Of a DNA stretch of 64,000 nt, positions 19,508-29,300 are shown piece after piece. The position numbers were made by a program, and so were the translations under genes. The stretch lies in contig NZ_NIHB01000002.1 in assembly GCF_002591915.1 (NCBI RefSeq), positions 752,133 through 816,132 of the forward strand. Direction: 5' to 3'. Each line of letters starts with the position of its first letter. The first letter of the stretch is position 1. The notes under the pieces were generated by a model. The model was not told the origin of the DNA. It did not search any database and saw only the letters and a program-made list of their open reading frames with translations. Source of the DNA: Marinicella litoralis (GTDB taxonomy: Bacteria > Pseudomonadota > Gammaproteobacteria > Xanthomonadales > Marinicellaceae).

Positions 19508-21345
19508 TGGAAATGCTGCCACTGACCAATGAAATGCTTATGGTTTTTGCCATTTTGGCATATACCGTGCTGATGTTCATTACAGAAGTGATTCGAATTG
19601 ATGTGGCAGCCTTATTGATTTTGGTTATGCTTGGATTGTCTGGCCTGGTTCCTGATGCACACCTGTTTGATGGCTTTGCATCCAATGCAGTGATCGCCAT
19701 CATTGCTGTGATGATCTTGGGTGCCGGGTTGGATCGCACCGGTGTGATGACAGCGGTGGCCAATTTTATTTTAAAAATTGGCGGTAAAACCGAAAAGTCG
19801 GTGATGCCAGTGGTTTCATTGACGGTCGGAGGCATTTCAGGTTTCATGCAAAATGTGGGTGCCACAGCCTTATTTTTGCCCGTGATGAGTAAAATTTCCA
19901 GTGCTGCTGAATTACCCATTTCTCGCTTACTGATGCCCATGGGCTTTTGTGCCATATTGGGTGGTACCGTCACAATGGTGGGTTCATCACCATTGATTTT
20001 GCTTAATGATTTGATTGAAACCTCTAATCGCTCCTTACCACCTGGGGCTGATACCATGGAATCATTTGACTTGTTTGCCACCACGCCAATTGGCTTGGCA
20101 TTACTGGCAAGTGGTGTTTTGTACTTTTTGTTGATAGGTCGTTTCTTATTACCACAAGCAAAAGAAATGTCTCACATCAACAACCACAAATCCGACAGTT
20201 ATTTTCGCGACACTTATGGCATTGACAAAAACATCACGGAAATGATTGTCAATAAAGACAGTCCGTTGGTTGGTAAAATGATTCAGGAATTGGAGTTTGA
20301 TAACCACATCCCGAACATCGTGGCCTTATTTACCGAAGGCGAATCGATGTTATCCCCACCAAGAAGCAAATTCATTTGGAATGGCGCCATCTTGGGTGTT
20401 ATGGGCAGCGCAGATCAGGTCAAAGATTTCGCAGAAGAATTTAACTTAACGGTCTTACCCAAATTAAAACAATTTAAATTAGACTTCAACCCATCCATTT
20501 CTGGCACTTCTGAAGCTGTGGTAGTCCCCGGTTCCAGGTATTTAGGGGTTAAACTGTCAGAATTTCATTTTCGCAAAGAATTTGCCATTACCATATTGGC
20601 TGTTTCAAGAAGCAATCGCATTTACACCGGTGAAGAAATGTATGACCTGGAATTGCAATTAGGCGACACCTTCATTATTCATGGTCGATGGACCGATCAA
20701 ATGGGATTGGGACGTTCTCGCAATGTAGCATTGGTCAGTGACATTCCTGCAGAACCACAACGCCCGCAAAAAATCCCTTTTGCCCTGTTATTTTTCGCAC
20801 TCAGTTTAAGCTTGGTAATTTTTACCGATTTGAAATTGTCACTGTCTTTATTGACTGGTGCGATAGGTATGATTATTTTTGGTGTATTGAATATGGATGA
20901 AGCCTATCGGGCTGTGAGCTGGAAGACGGTATTTTTGCTGGCCTGTTTGATTCCATTGGGCTATGCCATGGAACATACAGGAGCAGCGGCTTGGATTGCA
21001 CAAAACGTGATTCAAATTCTAGGTACCGTACCGCAAATCGTCTATCAATTGGCCATTGCCTGCTTAGCCACCTTGTTTTCTTTGGTGATGTCCAATGTAG
21101 GCGCCACTGTCTTATTGGTTCCATTGGCCATCAACATAGCCTTAGAAACTGGAGGCAATCCTGTGGTTTATGCTTTGATCGTCGCGATATCAACTTCCAA
21201 TGCGTTCCTGTTACCAACGCATCAAGTTTCCGCATTAATCATGGGACCTGGCGGCTACAGTGTGAAAGACTTTTTGAAAGTGGGCAGCCTGATGACCCTC
21301 ATATTTATCGCTGTTTCTTTGCCTATGATTAACTGGCTTTTTTGA
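19507..21345 (+). CDS. SLC13-family permease with two TrkA-C domains
   Basis: A 612-residue inner-membrane transporter of the DASS/SLC13 ion-transporter superfamily. Members move anions such as sulfate, dicarboxylates or related solutes with sodium; the substrate cannot be read from this sequence. About five N-terminal membrane segments (residues 10-215) are followed by two soluble RCK/TrkA-C type modules (about 235-410) and then further membrane segments (about 420-610). The repeated helix-hairpin signature is visible as QNVGATALFLPV near residue 115 and SNVGATVLLVPLA near residue 530. Translation is coupled to trmB through TAATG. Its 3' end overlaps the candidate small gene on the opposite strand by 17 bases. 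Confidence 0.85.
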   Translation: MEMLPLTNEMLMVFAILAYTVLMFITEVIRIDVAALLILVMLGLSGLVPDAHLFDGFASNAVIAIIAVMILGAGLDRTGVMTAVANFILKIGGKTEKSVMPVVSLTVGGISGFMQNVGATALFLPVMSKISSAAELPISRLLMPMGFCAILGGTVTMVGSSPLILLNDLIETSNRSLPPGADTMESFDLFATTPIGLALLASGVLYFLLIGRFLLPQAKEMSHINNHKSDSYFRDTYGIDKNITEMIVNKDSPLVGKMIQELEFDNHIPNIVALFTEGESMLSPPRSKFIWNGAILGVMGSADQVKDFAEEFNLTVLPKLKQFKLDFNPSISGTSEAVVVPGSRYLGVKLSEFHFRKEFAITILAVSRSNRIYTGEEMYDLELQLGDTFIIHGRWTDQMGLGRSRNVALVSDIPAEPQRPQKIPFALLFFALSLSLVIFTDLKLSLSLLTGAIGMIIFGVLNMDEAYRAVSWKTVFLLACLIPLGYAMEHTGAAAWIAQNVIQILGTVPQIVYQLAIACLATLFSLVMSNVGATVLLVPLAINIALETGGNPVVYALIVAISTSNAFLLPTHQVSALIMGPGGYSVKDFLKVGSLMTLIFIAVSLPMINWLF

Positions 21346-21499
21346 TGGAACAGGCCTGTTGTATTTTCAGTTGAAACAATTCACTCAATAACTTCTTACT
21401 ACGTAAATCCATGCCTTTTTTACAATAACTACACTCTGCCAATTGATTGATGATGGCTTCTATTTCTTTCATGATTTGTTTTAATTCCAATTCGTTCAT
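21329..21499 (-). CDS. Possible small helical protein with a CxxC pair (56 residues)
   Basis: Not recognised. From an ATG ending at 21499 the product is 56 residues, strongly charged and probably helical: MNELELKQIMKEIEAI, then CSYCKKGMDL with a CxxC pair. The reading continues upstream to 21532 with an alternative start. A weak GGA lies about 12 bases before the ATG. The 3' end overlaps the transporter gene by 17 bases in convergent orientation. Codon content and amino-acid composition look protein-like, but there is no strong ribosome-binding site and no family match, so it could be spurious. Confidence 0.4.
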   Translation of the reverse strand: MNELELKQIMKEIEAIINQLAECSYCKKGMDLRSKKLLSELFQLKIQQACSIKKAS

Positions 21500-21623
21500 A
21501 ACTGATATTCCAGAGAATGTAGGAACCATCATATAAAAAGCACCAATAACTGACTATGGCAAAACACCGACTCTGTTGTAAGAAATTATAGACACCGCAC
21601 CCCTCATAATGCTGTAGAATCAG

Positions 21624-21651
21624 CTGTCATTTCATCCTTTCATGGTATAAT
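21624..21651 (+). promoter_or_regulatory. Predicted sigma-70 promoter of gpmA
   Basis: CTGTCA (21624-21629) and a perfect TATAAT (21646-21651) are separated by 16 bases. Transcription would begin near 21658, upstream of the ATG at 21678. This argues against a longer gpmA reading from the TTG at 21651. Confidence 0.55.
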
Positions 21652-21677
21652 TGGCGTTTTATTATCAAAGTCGATTA

Positions 21678-22424
21678 ATGATTAAACTTGTACTGTTAAG
21701 ACATGGTGAAAGCGAATGGAACTTGGCCAATAAATTCACTGGATGGAAAGATGTTGATTTAACTCCCAATGGAGTGGCCCAAGCCAACTCAGCTGGACAA
21801 TTATTGGCCGAAGCTGGGTTTCAATTTGATCAAGCCCACACATCAGTATTAAAAAGAGCCATCAAAACATTGAACATTACTTTAGAAGTGATGGATCAAT
21901 TGTGGCTACCGGTAACCCGCTCTTGGCGTTTGAATGAAAGACATTATGGCGCCTTACAAGGGCTAAACAAAGCCGAGACTGCTGAAAAATATGGTGATGA
22001 CCAAGTTCACATATGGCGCAGAAGCTATGACATTCCACCACCAAAACTAGACTGGGATGATGAGCGCAACATCGCTGGCGACAGAAGGTATGCACACCTA
22101 GACAAAGAGCAGATCCCATTAGGCGAATGCCTGAAGGATACGGTCGAGCGCGTCTTGCCATACTGGCACCAAAACATTGTGCCAGACCTGAAGGCCGGAA
22201 AAAGGATTGTTATAGCAGCCCATGGCAATTCATTGCGTTCGCTGGTTCAATATTTAGACCAAGTCTCAAAAGAAGAAATTTTAAAGCTCAACATTCCGAC
22301 AGGTGTTCCACTTGTTTATGAATTAGACGATGACTTAACACCCATCAAAAGTTACTACCTTGGCAACCAAGACGAATTGGCTGAAGCCATGAACGCTGTG
22401 GCCAATCAAGGAAAATCTCAATAA
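21678..22424 (+). CDS. gpmA: GpmA, 2,3-bisphosphoglycerate-dependent phosphoglycerate mutase
   Basis: Interconverts 3- and 2-phosphoglycerate in glycolysis and gluconeogenesis via a phosphohistidine. From the ATG at 21678 the protein is 248 residues, close to E. coli GpmA (250). The N-terminal [12 protein letters not shown] carries the phosphorylated histidine; [12 protein letters not shown] and the later [13 protein letters not shown] with the second active-site histidine are clear. The gene stands 20 bases upstream of dxs on the same strand and probably shares its transcript. This would link lower glycolysis (the source of pyruvate) to isoprenoid precursor supply. Confidence 0.96.
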   Translation: MIKLVLLRHGESEWNLANKFTGWKDVDLTPNGVAQANSAGQLLAEAGFQFDQAHTSVLKRAIKTLNITLEVMDQLWLPVTRSWRLNERHYGALQGLNKAETAEKYGDDQVHIWRRSYDIPPPKLDWDDERNIAGDRRYAHLDKEQIPLGECLKDTVERVLPYWHQNIVPDLKAGKRIVIAAHGNSLRSLVQYLDQVSKEEILKLNIPTGVPLVYELDDDLTPIKSYYLGNQDELAEAMNAVANQGKSQ

Positions 22425-22445
22425 CCCCAATGGTATGAGTGAATC

Positions 22446-24332
22446 ATGAACAAAAAATACCCACTACTTGATGAAATCAACTTACCAGAAGATTTACGTC
22501 AATTAAAAAAATCACAACTGACGCAAACTGCGGATGAATTGCGACAGTTTCTCATTGATGAAATTTCACAGTGTGGTGGTCATTTTGGTTCTGGTTTAGG
22601 TACCGTAGAACTAACCGTGGCATTACACTATGTGTTTAACACGCCGCATGACCGCATCGTTTGGGACGTTGGACACCAAGCCTATCCGCATAAAATATTG
22701 ACTGGCAGAAAACATCAATTACAAACCATCAAGAAAAAACATGGTTTGGCACCTTTTCCCAAAAGGACTGAAAGCGAATACGATACATTTGGAGTAGGAC
22801 ATTCATCCACTTCAATTGGTGCCGCACTGGGCATGTCTTTAGGCAGTCAAATTGCGGGCACTGAACGAGAAGTGGTGGCGGTGATCGGTGACGGAGCCAT
22901 GACTGCTGGTATGGCTTATGAAGCTTTGAATCATGGCGGTGAACTTGACACCAATATGTTGGTGGTACTGAATGAAAACGAAATGTCTATTTCTCCGAAT
23001 GTAGGTGCCTTATCCCGCATGTTAATCAAAATAGTCAGTGGCAGAACATACAATCGCATGCGTGAACGTTCAAAACGCATCATGCGTCGGGGTTCATGGT
23101 TATGGAAATTCATGTCTCGATGGGAAGAACACACCAAAGGCATGTTTGTTCCCAACACCTTGTTTGAAGAGTTGGGCTTCCATCATTTAGGCCCCATCGA
23201 TGGTCATGATGTTGAGCAATTGGTTGAAAAACTTGAAATAGCCAAAGAAATTGACGGCCCTAAGCTGCTGCACATCATCACCAAAAAAGGCAAAGGTTAC
23301 AAACCTGCTGAAGAAGACCCCATTAAATACCATGCTGTCGGTCAGTTTGACCCAGCTGTCGGCATTCAATCAAAATCACAACCCTCCACACCCAGTTACA
23401 CTGAAGTTTTCGGTCAATGGCTGTGTGACATGGCAAGAATCGATTCTAAAATGGTTGCCATTACTCCAGCCATGCGCGAAGGGTCTGGTTTGGTTGAATT
23501 TTCCAAATTATTTCCCAAAAGGTATTTTGATGTTGGCATTGCTGAACAACATGCCGTTACATTGGCCGCGGGCATGGCCTGTGAAGGGATTAAACCTGTG
23601 GTTGCCATTTATTCTTCCTTCTTACAAAGGGCCTATGATCAATTAATTCATGATGTGGCCATTCAAAATTTAGATGTGCTGTTTGCCATTGACCGGGGTG
23701 GCGTGGTAGGCCCGGATGGAGCCACCCATGCAGGCAATTTGGACATCAGTTTTTTAAGGTGCGTTCCCAACATGACCATCATGGCCCCAGCTGATGAAAA
23801 CGAATGCAGACAAATGCTGTATACAGGTTACCAACACAAGGGTCCCGCAACCGTCAGATACCCCAGAGGCAAGGGCCCCGGCTCTGCCATTTTACCTAAG
23901 ATGGCCACCATTCCATTGGGTGAAGCAAAAGTGATCAGAAAAGGTGCCAAAGAAATTGCCATTTTGTCATTTGGTGCTTTATTAAACCAAGTCACTGCCG
24001 TGGCTGAAAAACTTGATGCCACAGTGGTCAACATGCGGTTCATTAAGCCCATTGATCGCAACATGATACAAAAAATGGCACTGAAACACAGCCTCATAGT
24101 GACAATAGAAGACAATGTGATTCAAGGTGGCGCAGGCAGCCATGTCAATGAAGTTTTACACCAGCTTAAAATTCAGACACCGGTATTGAACCTGGGCCTA
24201 CCCGATCATTTTCAGGACCATGGAACCAGGGAAGAATTGTTGGAAGAAGCGGGTTTATCTGCAGAGTCAATAAGCAAACAAATCAATCAATTTATTGAAA
24301 AGAAACTGACCACTAAAATGTATTCCATTTAA
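22446..24332 (+). CDS. dxs: Dxs, 1-deoxy-D-xylulose-5-phosphate synthase
   Basis: A thiamine-diphosphate enzyme that condenses pyruvate with glyceraldehyde 3-phosphate, the entry step of the MEP isoprenoid pathway. The 628-residue protein has the N-terminal [19 protein letters not shown] stretch and [15 protein letters not shown] near residue 75. The thiamine-binding [15 protein letters not shown] follows near residue 147, and the transketolase-like domain with [16 protein letters not shown] is near residue 365. It follows gpmA by 21 bases and ends close to a convergent gene of unknown role. No farnesyl synthase gene is adjacent, unlike in E. coli. Confidence 0.97.
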   Translation: MNKKYPLLDEINLPEDLRQLKKSQLTQTADELRQFLIDEISQCGGHFGSGLGTVELTVALHYVFNTPHDRIVWDVGHQAYPHKILTGRKHQLQTIKKKHGLAPFPKRTESEYDTFGVGHSSTSIGAALGMSLGSQIAGTEREVVAVIGDGAMTAGMAYEALNHGGELDTNMLVVLNENEMSISPNVGALSRMLIKIVSGRTYNRMRERSKRIMRRGSWLWKFMSRWEEHTKGMFVPNTLFEELGFHHLGPIDGHDVEQLVEKLEIAKEIDGPKLLHIITKKGKGYKPAEEDPIKYHAVGQFDPAVGIQSKSQPSTPSYTEVFGQWLCDMARIDSKMVAITPAMREGSGLVEFSKLFPKRYFDVGIAEQHAVTLAAGMACEGIKPVVAIYSSFLQRAYDQLIHDVAIQNLDVLFAIDRGGVVGPDGATHAGNLDISFLRCVPNMTIMAPADENECRQMLYTGYQHKGPATVRYPRGKGPGSAILPKMATIPLGEAKVIRKGAKEIAILSFGALLNQVTAVAEKLDATVVNMRFIKPIDRNMIQKMALKHSLIVTIEDNVIQGGAGSHVNEVLHQLKIQTPVLNLGLPDHFQDHGTREELLEEAGLSAESISKQINQFIEKKLTTKMYSI

Positions 24333-24355
24333 TGGGGTCGAAGGCTGTTATGAGA

Positions 24356-24937
24356 TTACTCGTAAGTATTGCGTGACAGAATGTAGTGGGTCATTTCATG
24401 GTCAGGATAATGCCATTTCAGGTAGTTTTTATAACCTGAAGTTTTCTTATCAACGCCCTTTTCTTCAAAGTAATTGATGATGGCCACCAAAGCATCGACA
24501 AACTCAGGCAGTTCACATTCCTTTCTGATCATGTTATTGATGATGTAAATGGCATTGTTCTCAAATCCATTGGCAGCAAAAACCACAGAAAGTTTAACCA
24601 AGGTTTCGTCATCGATTTGGATCCGACCCTGAGTGGTTGTCATGTACTTAACAAAGTCGTTATGCACTTTCTCACCGGACACATCAAATTGCATTTGCAG
24701 GTTGAAATAATCTATAGCAGCTTCATGATGCATGTCGTCAAATGGAATGTATTTGCCATACTCAAATCGCAAACGAGCCAAATCTAAGCTGTTAGGGTAT
24801 TTTTTGAATGTTTTTGCCAATATTTTTAAGGCTTTTTTATAATTACCTTTTTCTATATATTTTTCAGCTCTGGCAACTGGATTTAATCGATTTCCAAACA
24901 CTTCTGTAATATGTTGATTCAGTATTATTGAAGACAT
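24356..24937 (-). CDS. Hypothetical TPR-like helical protein (193 residues)
   Basis: Not recognised. The product has no signal peptide or membrane segment and looks fully helical. Residues 20-60 (AEKYIEKGNYKKALKILAK followed by KKYPNSLDLARL) fit a tetratricopeptide-like helix pair, and the rest (two more helical pairs around 70-160) is compatible with further degenerate repeats. Charge is balanced. It is encoded downstream of radC on the same strand, with about 24 bases between them, and convergent with dxs, so it may be expressed with radC. A role as a protein-protein adaptor is only a guess from the repeat type. Confidence 0.7.
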   Translation of the reverse strand: MSSIILNQHITEVFGNRLNPVARAEKYIEKGNYKKALKILAKTFKKYPNSLDLARLRFEYGKYIPFDDMHHEAAIDYFNLQMQFDVSGEKVHNDFVKYMTTTQGRIQIDDETLVKLSVVFAANGFENNAIYIINNMIRKECELPEFVDALVAIINYFEEKGVDKKTSGYKNYLKWHYPDHEMTHYILSRNTYE

Positions 24938-24961
24938 AGCATATCAAAAACCAACAATAAT

Positions 24962-25633
24962 TCATATCATTTGATTTGCCGCCATGGAAAATGTTTGATT
25001 GATGCCCACAATAAAATGATCCAAAACTTTTACATCTATCAACAACAAGGTTTTTTTTAGTTGTACGGTCAAAGTCACATCAGACTGACTTGGCGTCACA
25101 TCTCCCGAAGGATGGTTGTGAGCAAATATGACCGCTGCAGCATTGAGTTTTAGACAGTATTGAGCCACCGTGCGTGGATACACCTGAGCTGAATTAATGC
25201 TACCACTGAATAAGTATTCAAATTTAATCAATTGATTTTTGCTGTTGAGAAACAGCGCCCCAAACTGCTCATGTTGGGTGTTTGTAAAATTTGCCAACAA
25301 AAAAGCTTCCACCACTTCAGGATCAGAGAACACCGTTTTAGGATCAAATCCTTCGTTAATGGCTCGTTTAACCAGTTCGCTGGCTGCTTTTAATTGTGCA
25401 TATTTAGCCAAGCCTAAACCATGCATGTCGGTAAACTCAACCAAGGATGATTCAATAATTGATTTTACGCTGCCAAAATGCACCAACAAATCTCGAGCCA
25501 GCTCAATGACTGGTTTCCCTGCAACCCCTGTTCTCAGGAATATGGCCAATAACTCGGCATCAGTTAAGTATTCAGCTCCTTGCGAAACCAATTTTTCCCG
25601 AGGCATTTGTCTGTGTAAAGGATTGTTTAACAT
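24962..25633 (-). CDS. radC: RadC-family JAB-domain protein
   Basis: A RadC/YeeS-type protein whose biochemical function is not firmly established despite the historical name for a DNA-repair locus. I take the ATG ending at 25633 (223 residues, MLNNPLHRQMPREKL), because the 14 codons upstream do not resemble the family. The N-terminal helix-hairpin-helix-like region contains TDAELLAIFLRTG. The C-terminal JAB/MPN domain has the metal motif AHNHPSGDVTPSQSD near residue 173, with the His-x-His, Ser and Asp all present. It is divergent from dut; coaBC, often found between the two, is missing. Confidence 0.92.
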   Translation of the reverse strand: MLNNPLHRQMPREKLVSQGAEYLTDAELLAIFLRTGVAGKPVIELARDLLVHFGSVKSIIESSLVEFTDMHGLGLAKYAQLKAASELVKRAINEGFDPKTVFSDPEVVEAFLLANFTNTQHEQFGALFLNSKNQLIKFEYLFSGSINSAQVYPRTVAQYCLKLNAAAVIFAHNHPSGDVTPSQSDVTLTVQLKKTLLLIDVKVLDHFIVGINQTFSMAANQMI

Positions 25634-25723
25634 GACAATTAATGACAAAAATGAATATGTTAGCGCTGCAGACAACTGATATCTGTCAATATCTTCCTAC
25701 AGTTGTGTACGAATGCATAACGA

Positions 25724-25753
25724 TTGGCGATTTTATTCATTGTAGTTTAAAAT
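25724..25753 (+). promoter_or_regulatory. Possible promoter of dut-algC
   Basis: TTGGCG (25724-25729) and TAAAAT (25748-25753) are separated by 18 bases, giving a transcription start near 25760. This lies downstream of the longest possible dut start and so supports the ATG at 25783. Confidence 0.35.
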
Positions 25754-25782
25754 CAATGCTTTTTATTCATCAAGACAATGGC

Positions 25783-26238
25783 ATGAAATCTATTGATTTA
25801 AAGATTGTAGATCAAAAATTTACTGAAGAATTTGGTACACCTGAGTATTCAACTGAAGGTTCAGCTGGCATGGATTTACGCGCTTGTCTTGAAGAATCAT
25901 TGACAATCAATCCAGGTGAAACCCACCTCATTCCGACTGGCATATCCATCCACATCAGTGACTCTCAATTGGCTGCAGTTATATTACCAAGGTCTGGTCT
26001 GGGTCATAAACATGGTTTGGTCTTAGGCAATTTGGTCGGTTTAATCGATTCAGACTATCAGGGACAACTGTTTGTGTCTTGTTGGAACCGTTCAGACATT
26101 GCTTATACGGTTGATCGCGGTGCGCGCATTGCACAGCTGGTCTTTTTACCTGTCGTTCAAGTTAAATTAAATCAAGTTGATTCTTTTGACGACAGTTCAA
26201 GAGGCCATGGTGGCTTTGGTCACACGGGAGTGAAATAA
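25783..26238 (+). CDS. dut: Dut, deoxyuridine triphosphatase
   Basis: Hydrolyses dUTP to dUMP and pyrophosphate, which limits uracil in DNA and feeds dTMP synthesis. From the ATG at 25783 the protein is 151 residues, the same length as E. coli Dut. The reading frame could extend 47 codons upstream, but that part does not resemble the family. Trimeric dUTPase motifs are seen in order: [49 protein letters not shown] and the C-terminal arm [10 protein letters not shown]. The stop overlaps the ATG of algC (TAATG), so the two are translationally coupled. Confidence 0.97.
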   Translation: MKSIDLKIVDQKFTEEFGTPEYSTEGSAGMDLRACLEESLTINPGETHLIPTGISIHISDSQLAAVILPRSGLGHKHGLVLGNLVGLIDSDYQGQLFVSCWNRSDIAYTVDRGARIAQLVFLPVVQVKLNQVDSFDDSSRGHGGFGHTGVK

Positions 26239-28643
26239 TGGATATAAAGAAACTATTAGAAAAAATGAATTTTTCAAAAAAAGACAAGACAGATGAGGTT
26301 GACAGTGATGCTGAAACGAGCATCACTAAAAAATTAAAACCCTTGGTTAAGTTTGAAGATGAGGTGTTTTGGACTTCAGCCTTTCTGACTTCTTTGCTTT
26401 TGTTGTTGTTTTTTGCTTATATCATGAAAAACAACTGGGTTGAGACCAGGGCGCTCAGTCAACTCACTGATCAAAGCGAGGATTTAGTGGCTGCTGTTAC
26501 CAAAAACGTCAATGATGTTTACCAATTGGCTGCCCAGACGATCAAAGACAATCCTGATGATGAACAACTTGCGCAAAAGCTCAAAGAGCAGCTTGGCACA
26601 GCACTCAGGGTACTCAGAATCACAGAACCTGTTGATAACATAGAACCTGAACCCAATTTTCCAGGTATTAATTTTGCCACTCTGGATATGATTAAAATAA
26701 CCAGTGCCACCCAACAAGAGCAATTACCTGAAATTCATTTGTATGGTCACAAAGACCAATACCTTAATTATGTCTACATACAAAAACCCGAACAATCCTA
26801 CATTGTAATCAGCTATCCGGTGGATTTAATCGTTAAAAAGCAGAAACTACAATTCGAAAACAGCGAACTGTCTTTGGTGCAAAAAGCGGGAGCTTGGAGC
26901 AGCGTGGTCTTACAAAAATGGGGTCATGTTGACCCCAGTTCGTCGCGAGACGCCAAGGAAATAAAAATTCCAAATTCCAATTTCTATGTCAATTACTCGG
27001 TAGAAAAGTCATATACCGGTTTATTCAGTATGACTCTATTGAGCAGCATCATTGCGACTTTTTCAGCTTTGATTTTAACCATAGCTACATTTATCAACAG
27101 AAAAGCAAAAATTGAAGAGCTAACGGCCATCAAAATCAAGCAACAAGAAGAGGAACCTGTATTTGTTCCCACCAGTAAAATGAACAAGGGCGAGGCATCA
27201 GAAGACAATGAAAAAGGTCATAAAAAACTGGGTCACCAAAATTCAATTGACGAACCATCAGGCAAAATGAAGTTACCTGACAGAACCATATTCAAAGCGT
27301 ACGATATCCGAGGCATCGTAGACGAGACCTTAACGACAGATGCAGTGATTCAAATTGGGCAGGCCATTGGCACGGAAAACTTAAATCGTGGACGTCCATC
27401 CATTGTTGTGGCCAGAGACGGTAGACTGTCTGGCCCCACCTTATTAAAAGCGCTGATTCAAGGCATCCAACAAAGTGGCTGTGACGTCATCAATATCGGT
27501 GCGGTGCCCACGGGCGTCCTATACTTTTCAACCCATCATTTGGAAACTGGTTCAGGTGTGATGTTAACCGGTAGTCACAATCCTCCAAATTATAATGGCT
27601 TAAAAATCATGCTTGATGGCGAGACACTGGCAGGTAAATTAATTTCAAATTTGTATGACATGATTGCCGATGGCAACTTGAAATCTGGTGAAGGCAGCGT
27701 TCAAGAGTTGGACATTGCCGATGACTACATCGACTACATCAGTTCTGAAATACAATTGGAAAATGAACCCACTGTTGTGGTTGATTGTGGCAATGGCATT
27801 CCAGGCATCATTGCTCCAGAACTGTTGGAAGAGATTGGGTGTAATGTGATTCCATTACATTGCGACGTCGATGGACATTTTCCCAACCACCATCCTGACC
27901 CCAGTGTACCTGAAAACTTACAGGATTTGATTGCCACCTTAAAATCAGTGGATGCTGACATTGGCATCGCCTTCGATGGTGACGGTGATCGCTTAGGCGT
28001 AGTCACTAAGTCTGGTGAAATCATCAACCCAGATCGACTATTGATGTTGTTTGCCAAAGATGTGTTAAGCAGACAGCCAGGTTCCAGCATTATTTTCGAT
28101 GTTAAATGTACTGGGCACTTACCTAAATCCATCGTTAAGAATGGTGGCATGCCAATTATGTGGAAAACAGGCCATTCATTCATGAAAGCAAAATTGAAGG
28201 AAACCAATGCGGCATTGGCAGGTGAGATGAGCGGGCATTTCTTTTTCAATGAACGTTGGTTTGGCTTTGACGATGGTATTTACGCAGCTGCCAGGCTGTT
28301 AGAGATATTGGACCAAGAGAAAGGCACCCCACAAGAAGTTTTTGACACATTACCAAACAGTGTCAACACCCCTGAGCTCAAAGTCCATATGAAAGAAGGC
28401 GAGCATTACTTATTCATGGATGAATTCATCAGTATCGCTGAATTTCCTGATGCCAAAATCACCACCATTGACGGCATACGTGCAGATTTTGCCTATGGCT
28501 GGGGACTGGTCAGGTGTTCAAATACCACGCCTTGTTTGGTCATCAGGTTTGATGCCGATGACGAAGCGTCGTTAGAGCGCATTAAAGAAGAATTCCGCAA
28601 GCAATTACTGGCGGTCAGTGACACCTTGGAATTGCCTTTTTAA
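26238..28643 (+). CDS. algC: Phosphomannomutase/phosphoglucomutase (AlgC type) with a membrane-anchored N-terminal extension
   Basis: Interconverts hexose 6- and 1-phosphates for exopolysaccharide and LPS precursors. The catalytic part covers about residues 345-801: IFKAYDIRGIVDETL, the phosphoserine loop TGSHNPP with Ser at about 446, the metal-binding DGDGDR near residue 578 and the C-terminal sugar-binding domain. Residues 1-345 form an extension with two membrane helices (about 46-63 and 262-286) that enclose a probable periplasmic region of roughly 200 residues. A charged linker connects this to the enzyme. Long AlgC forms with such an extension are known in Pseudomonas and relatives. 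Overlap with dut by one base shows coupling, a conserved neighbourhood. Confidence 0.93.
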   Translation: MDIKKLLEKMNFSKKDKTDEVDSDAETSITKKLKPLVKFEDEVFWTSAFLTSLLLLLFFAYIMKNNWVETRALSQLTDQSEDLVAAVTKNVNDVYQLAAQTIKDNPDDEQLAQKLKEQLGTALRVLRITEPVDNIEPEPNFPGINFATLDMIKITSATQQEQLPEIHLYGHKDQYLNYVYIQKPEQSYIVISYPVDLIVKKQKLQFENSELSLVQKAGAWSSVVLQKWGHVDPSSSRDAKEIKIPNSNFYVNYSVEKSYTGLFSMTLLSSIIATFSALILTIATFINRKAKIEELTAIKIKQQEEEPVFVPTSKMNKGEASEDNEKGHKKLGHQNSIDEPSGKMKLPDRTIFKAYDIRGIVDETLTTDAVIQIGQAIGTENLNRGRPSIVVARDGRLSGPTLLKALIQGIQQSGCDVINIGAVPTGVLYFSTHHLETGSGVMLTGSHNPPNYNGLKIMLDGETLAGKLISNLYDMIADGNLKSGEGSVQELDIADDYIDYISSEIQLENEPTVVVDCGNGIPGIIAPELLEEIGCNVIPLHCDVDGHFPNHHPDPSVPENLQDLIATLKSVDADIGIAFDGDGDRLGVVTKSGEIINPDRLLMLFAKDVLSRQPGSSIIFDVKCTGHLPKSIVKNGGMPIMWKTGHSFMKAKLKETNAALAGEMSGHFFFNERWFGFDDGIYAAARLLEILDQEKGTPQEVFDTLPNSVNTPELKVHMKEGEHYLFMDEFISIAEFPDAKITTIDGIRADFAYGWGLVRCSNTTPCLVIRFDADDEASLERIKEEFRKQLLAVSDTLELPF

Positions 28644-28670
28644 TTAACTTAAAGTAACACGAAAAACAAC

Positions 28671-29219
28671 ATGAATATAAAAGACACTGCGAATCACTAT
28701 GGATTCATCTCACGACTCAATCATTGGCTGGGTGCACTCATCGTTATTGGTATGCTTGCCGTTGGTTTATATTTCAATGACATGCCTCGAGGTGACGAGA
28801 AATCATACTGGCTTAAATTACATATCGGTGTGGGTGGTCTGTTTTTTGTCTTTTTATGGTTCCGTGTTTTCTGGCGTGTATTTACTCAATCACCACAAGC
28901 TTTTGAGCAGAAAAAAACCCTAAAACGTTTGACTCAAATAGTTCACTGGGTTCTGTTGTTATCGGTTTTGATCATGGCACTCAGCGGTCCATTTTTAATT
29001 TGGAGCCGTGGCGCGCCCATCAATGTATTTGATTGGTTCAGCATTCCCAGCCCAATGGGTAAAATGCCTGACTTTCATGAATTGATGGAAGAAGTACATG
29101 CAATTGTTGCCAAGGTGTTGTTGGTAAGCATCATTATCCACACATTGGCAGTCATCAAACACCGCTTCATTGACAAAGACCAACTGTTGTCTCGCATGGT
29201 TAAATTTCTAAGAAAATAA
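28671..29219 (+). CDS. Cytochrome b561-family membrane protein
   Basis: A 182-residue, four-helix inner-membrane haem b protein that probably passes electrons between quinol and a periplasmic or membrane acceptor; members include CybB. The helices span about 14-34, 48-68, 87-107 and 142-162. Candidate haem-ligand histidines are visible in SRLNHWLGALIV (His17), KLHIGVGGLFF (His51), VHEVHAIVAKV-like HAIVAKVLLVSIIIHTLAV (two histidines near 143 and 157). The gene follows algC by 27 bases and may share its transcript, but there is no evident functional link. The downstream gene is convergent. Confidence 0.9.
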   Translation: MNIKDTANHYGFISRLNHWLGALIVIGMLAVGLYFNDMPRGDEKSYWLKLHIGVGGLFFVFLWFRVFWRVFTQSPQAFEQKKTLKRLTQIVHWVLLLSVLIMALSGPFLIWSRGAPINVFDWFSIPSPMGKMPDFHELMEEVHAIVAKVLLVSIIIHTLAVIKHRFIDKDQLLSRMVKFLRK

Positions 29220-29300
29220 AGTCGACAATTATGTGGATTAAATGTGGTTGTTAATGATTTCAATCATCTGTCACAATGGCATTTAATCTGTCTGGCCCAA

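Noticed and set aside
21651-21677. Nine-codon longer gpmA reading from a TTG
   Set aside because: It overlaps a perfect TATAAT that probably drives the gene, and GpmA proteins begin at the [11 protein letters not shown] equivalent.
25642-25782. Longer dut reading with a 47-codon N-terminal extension
   Set aside because: The extension does not resemble dUTPase and begins upstream of the predicted promoter. The ATG at 25783 gives exactly 151 residues.
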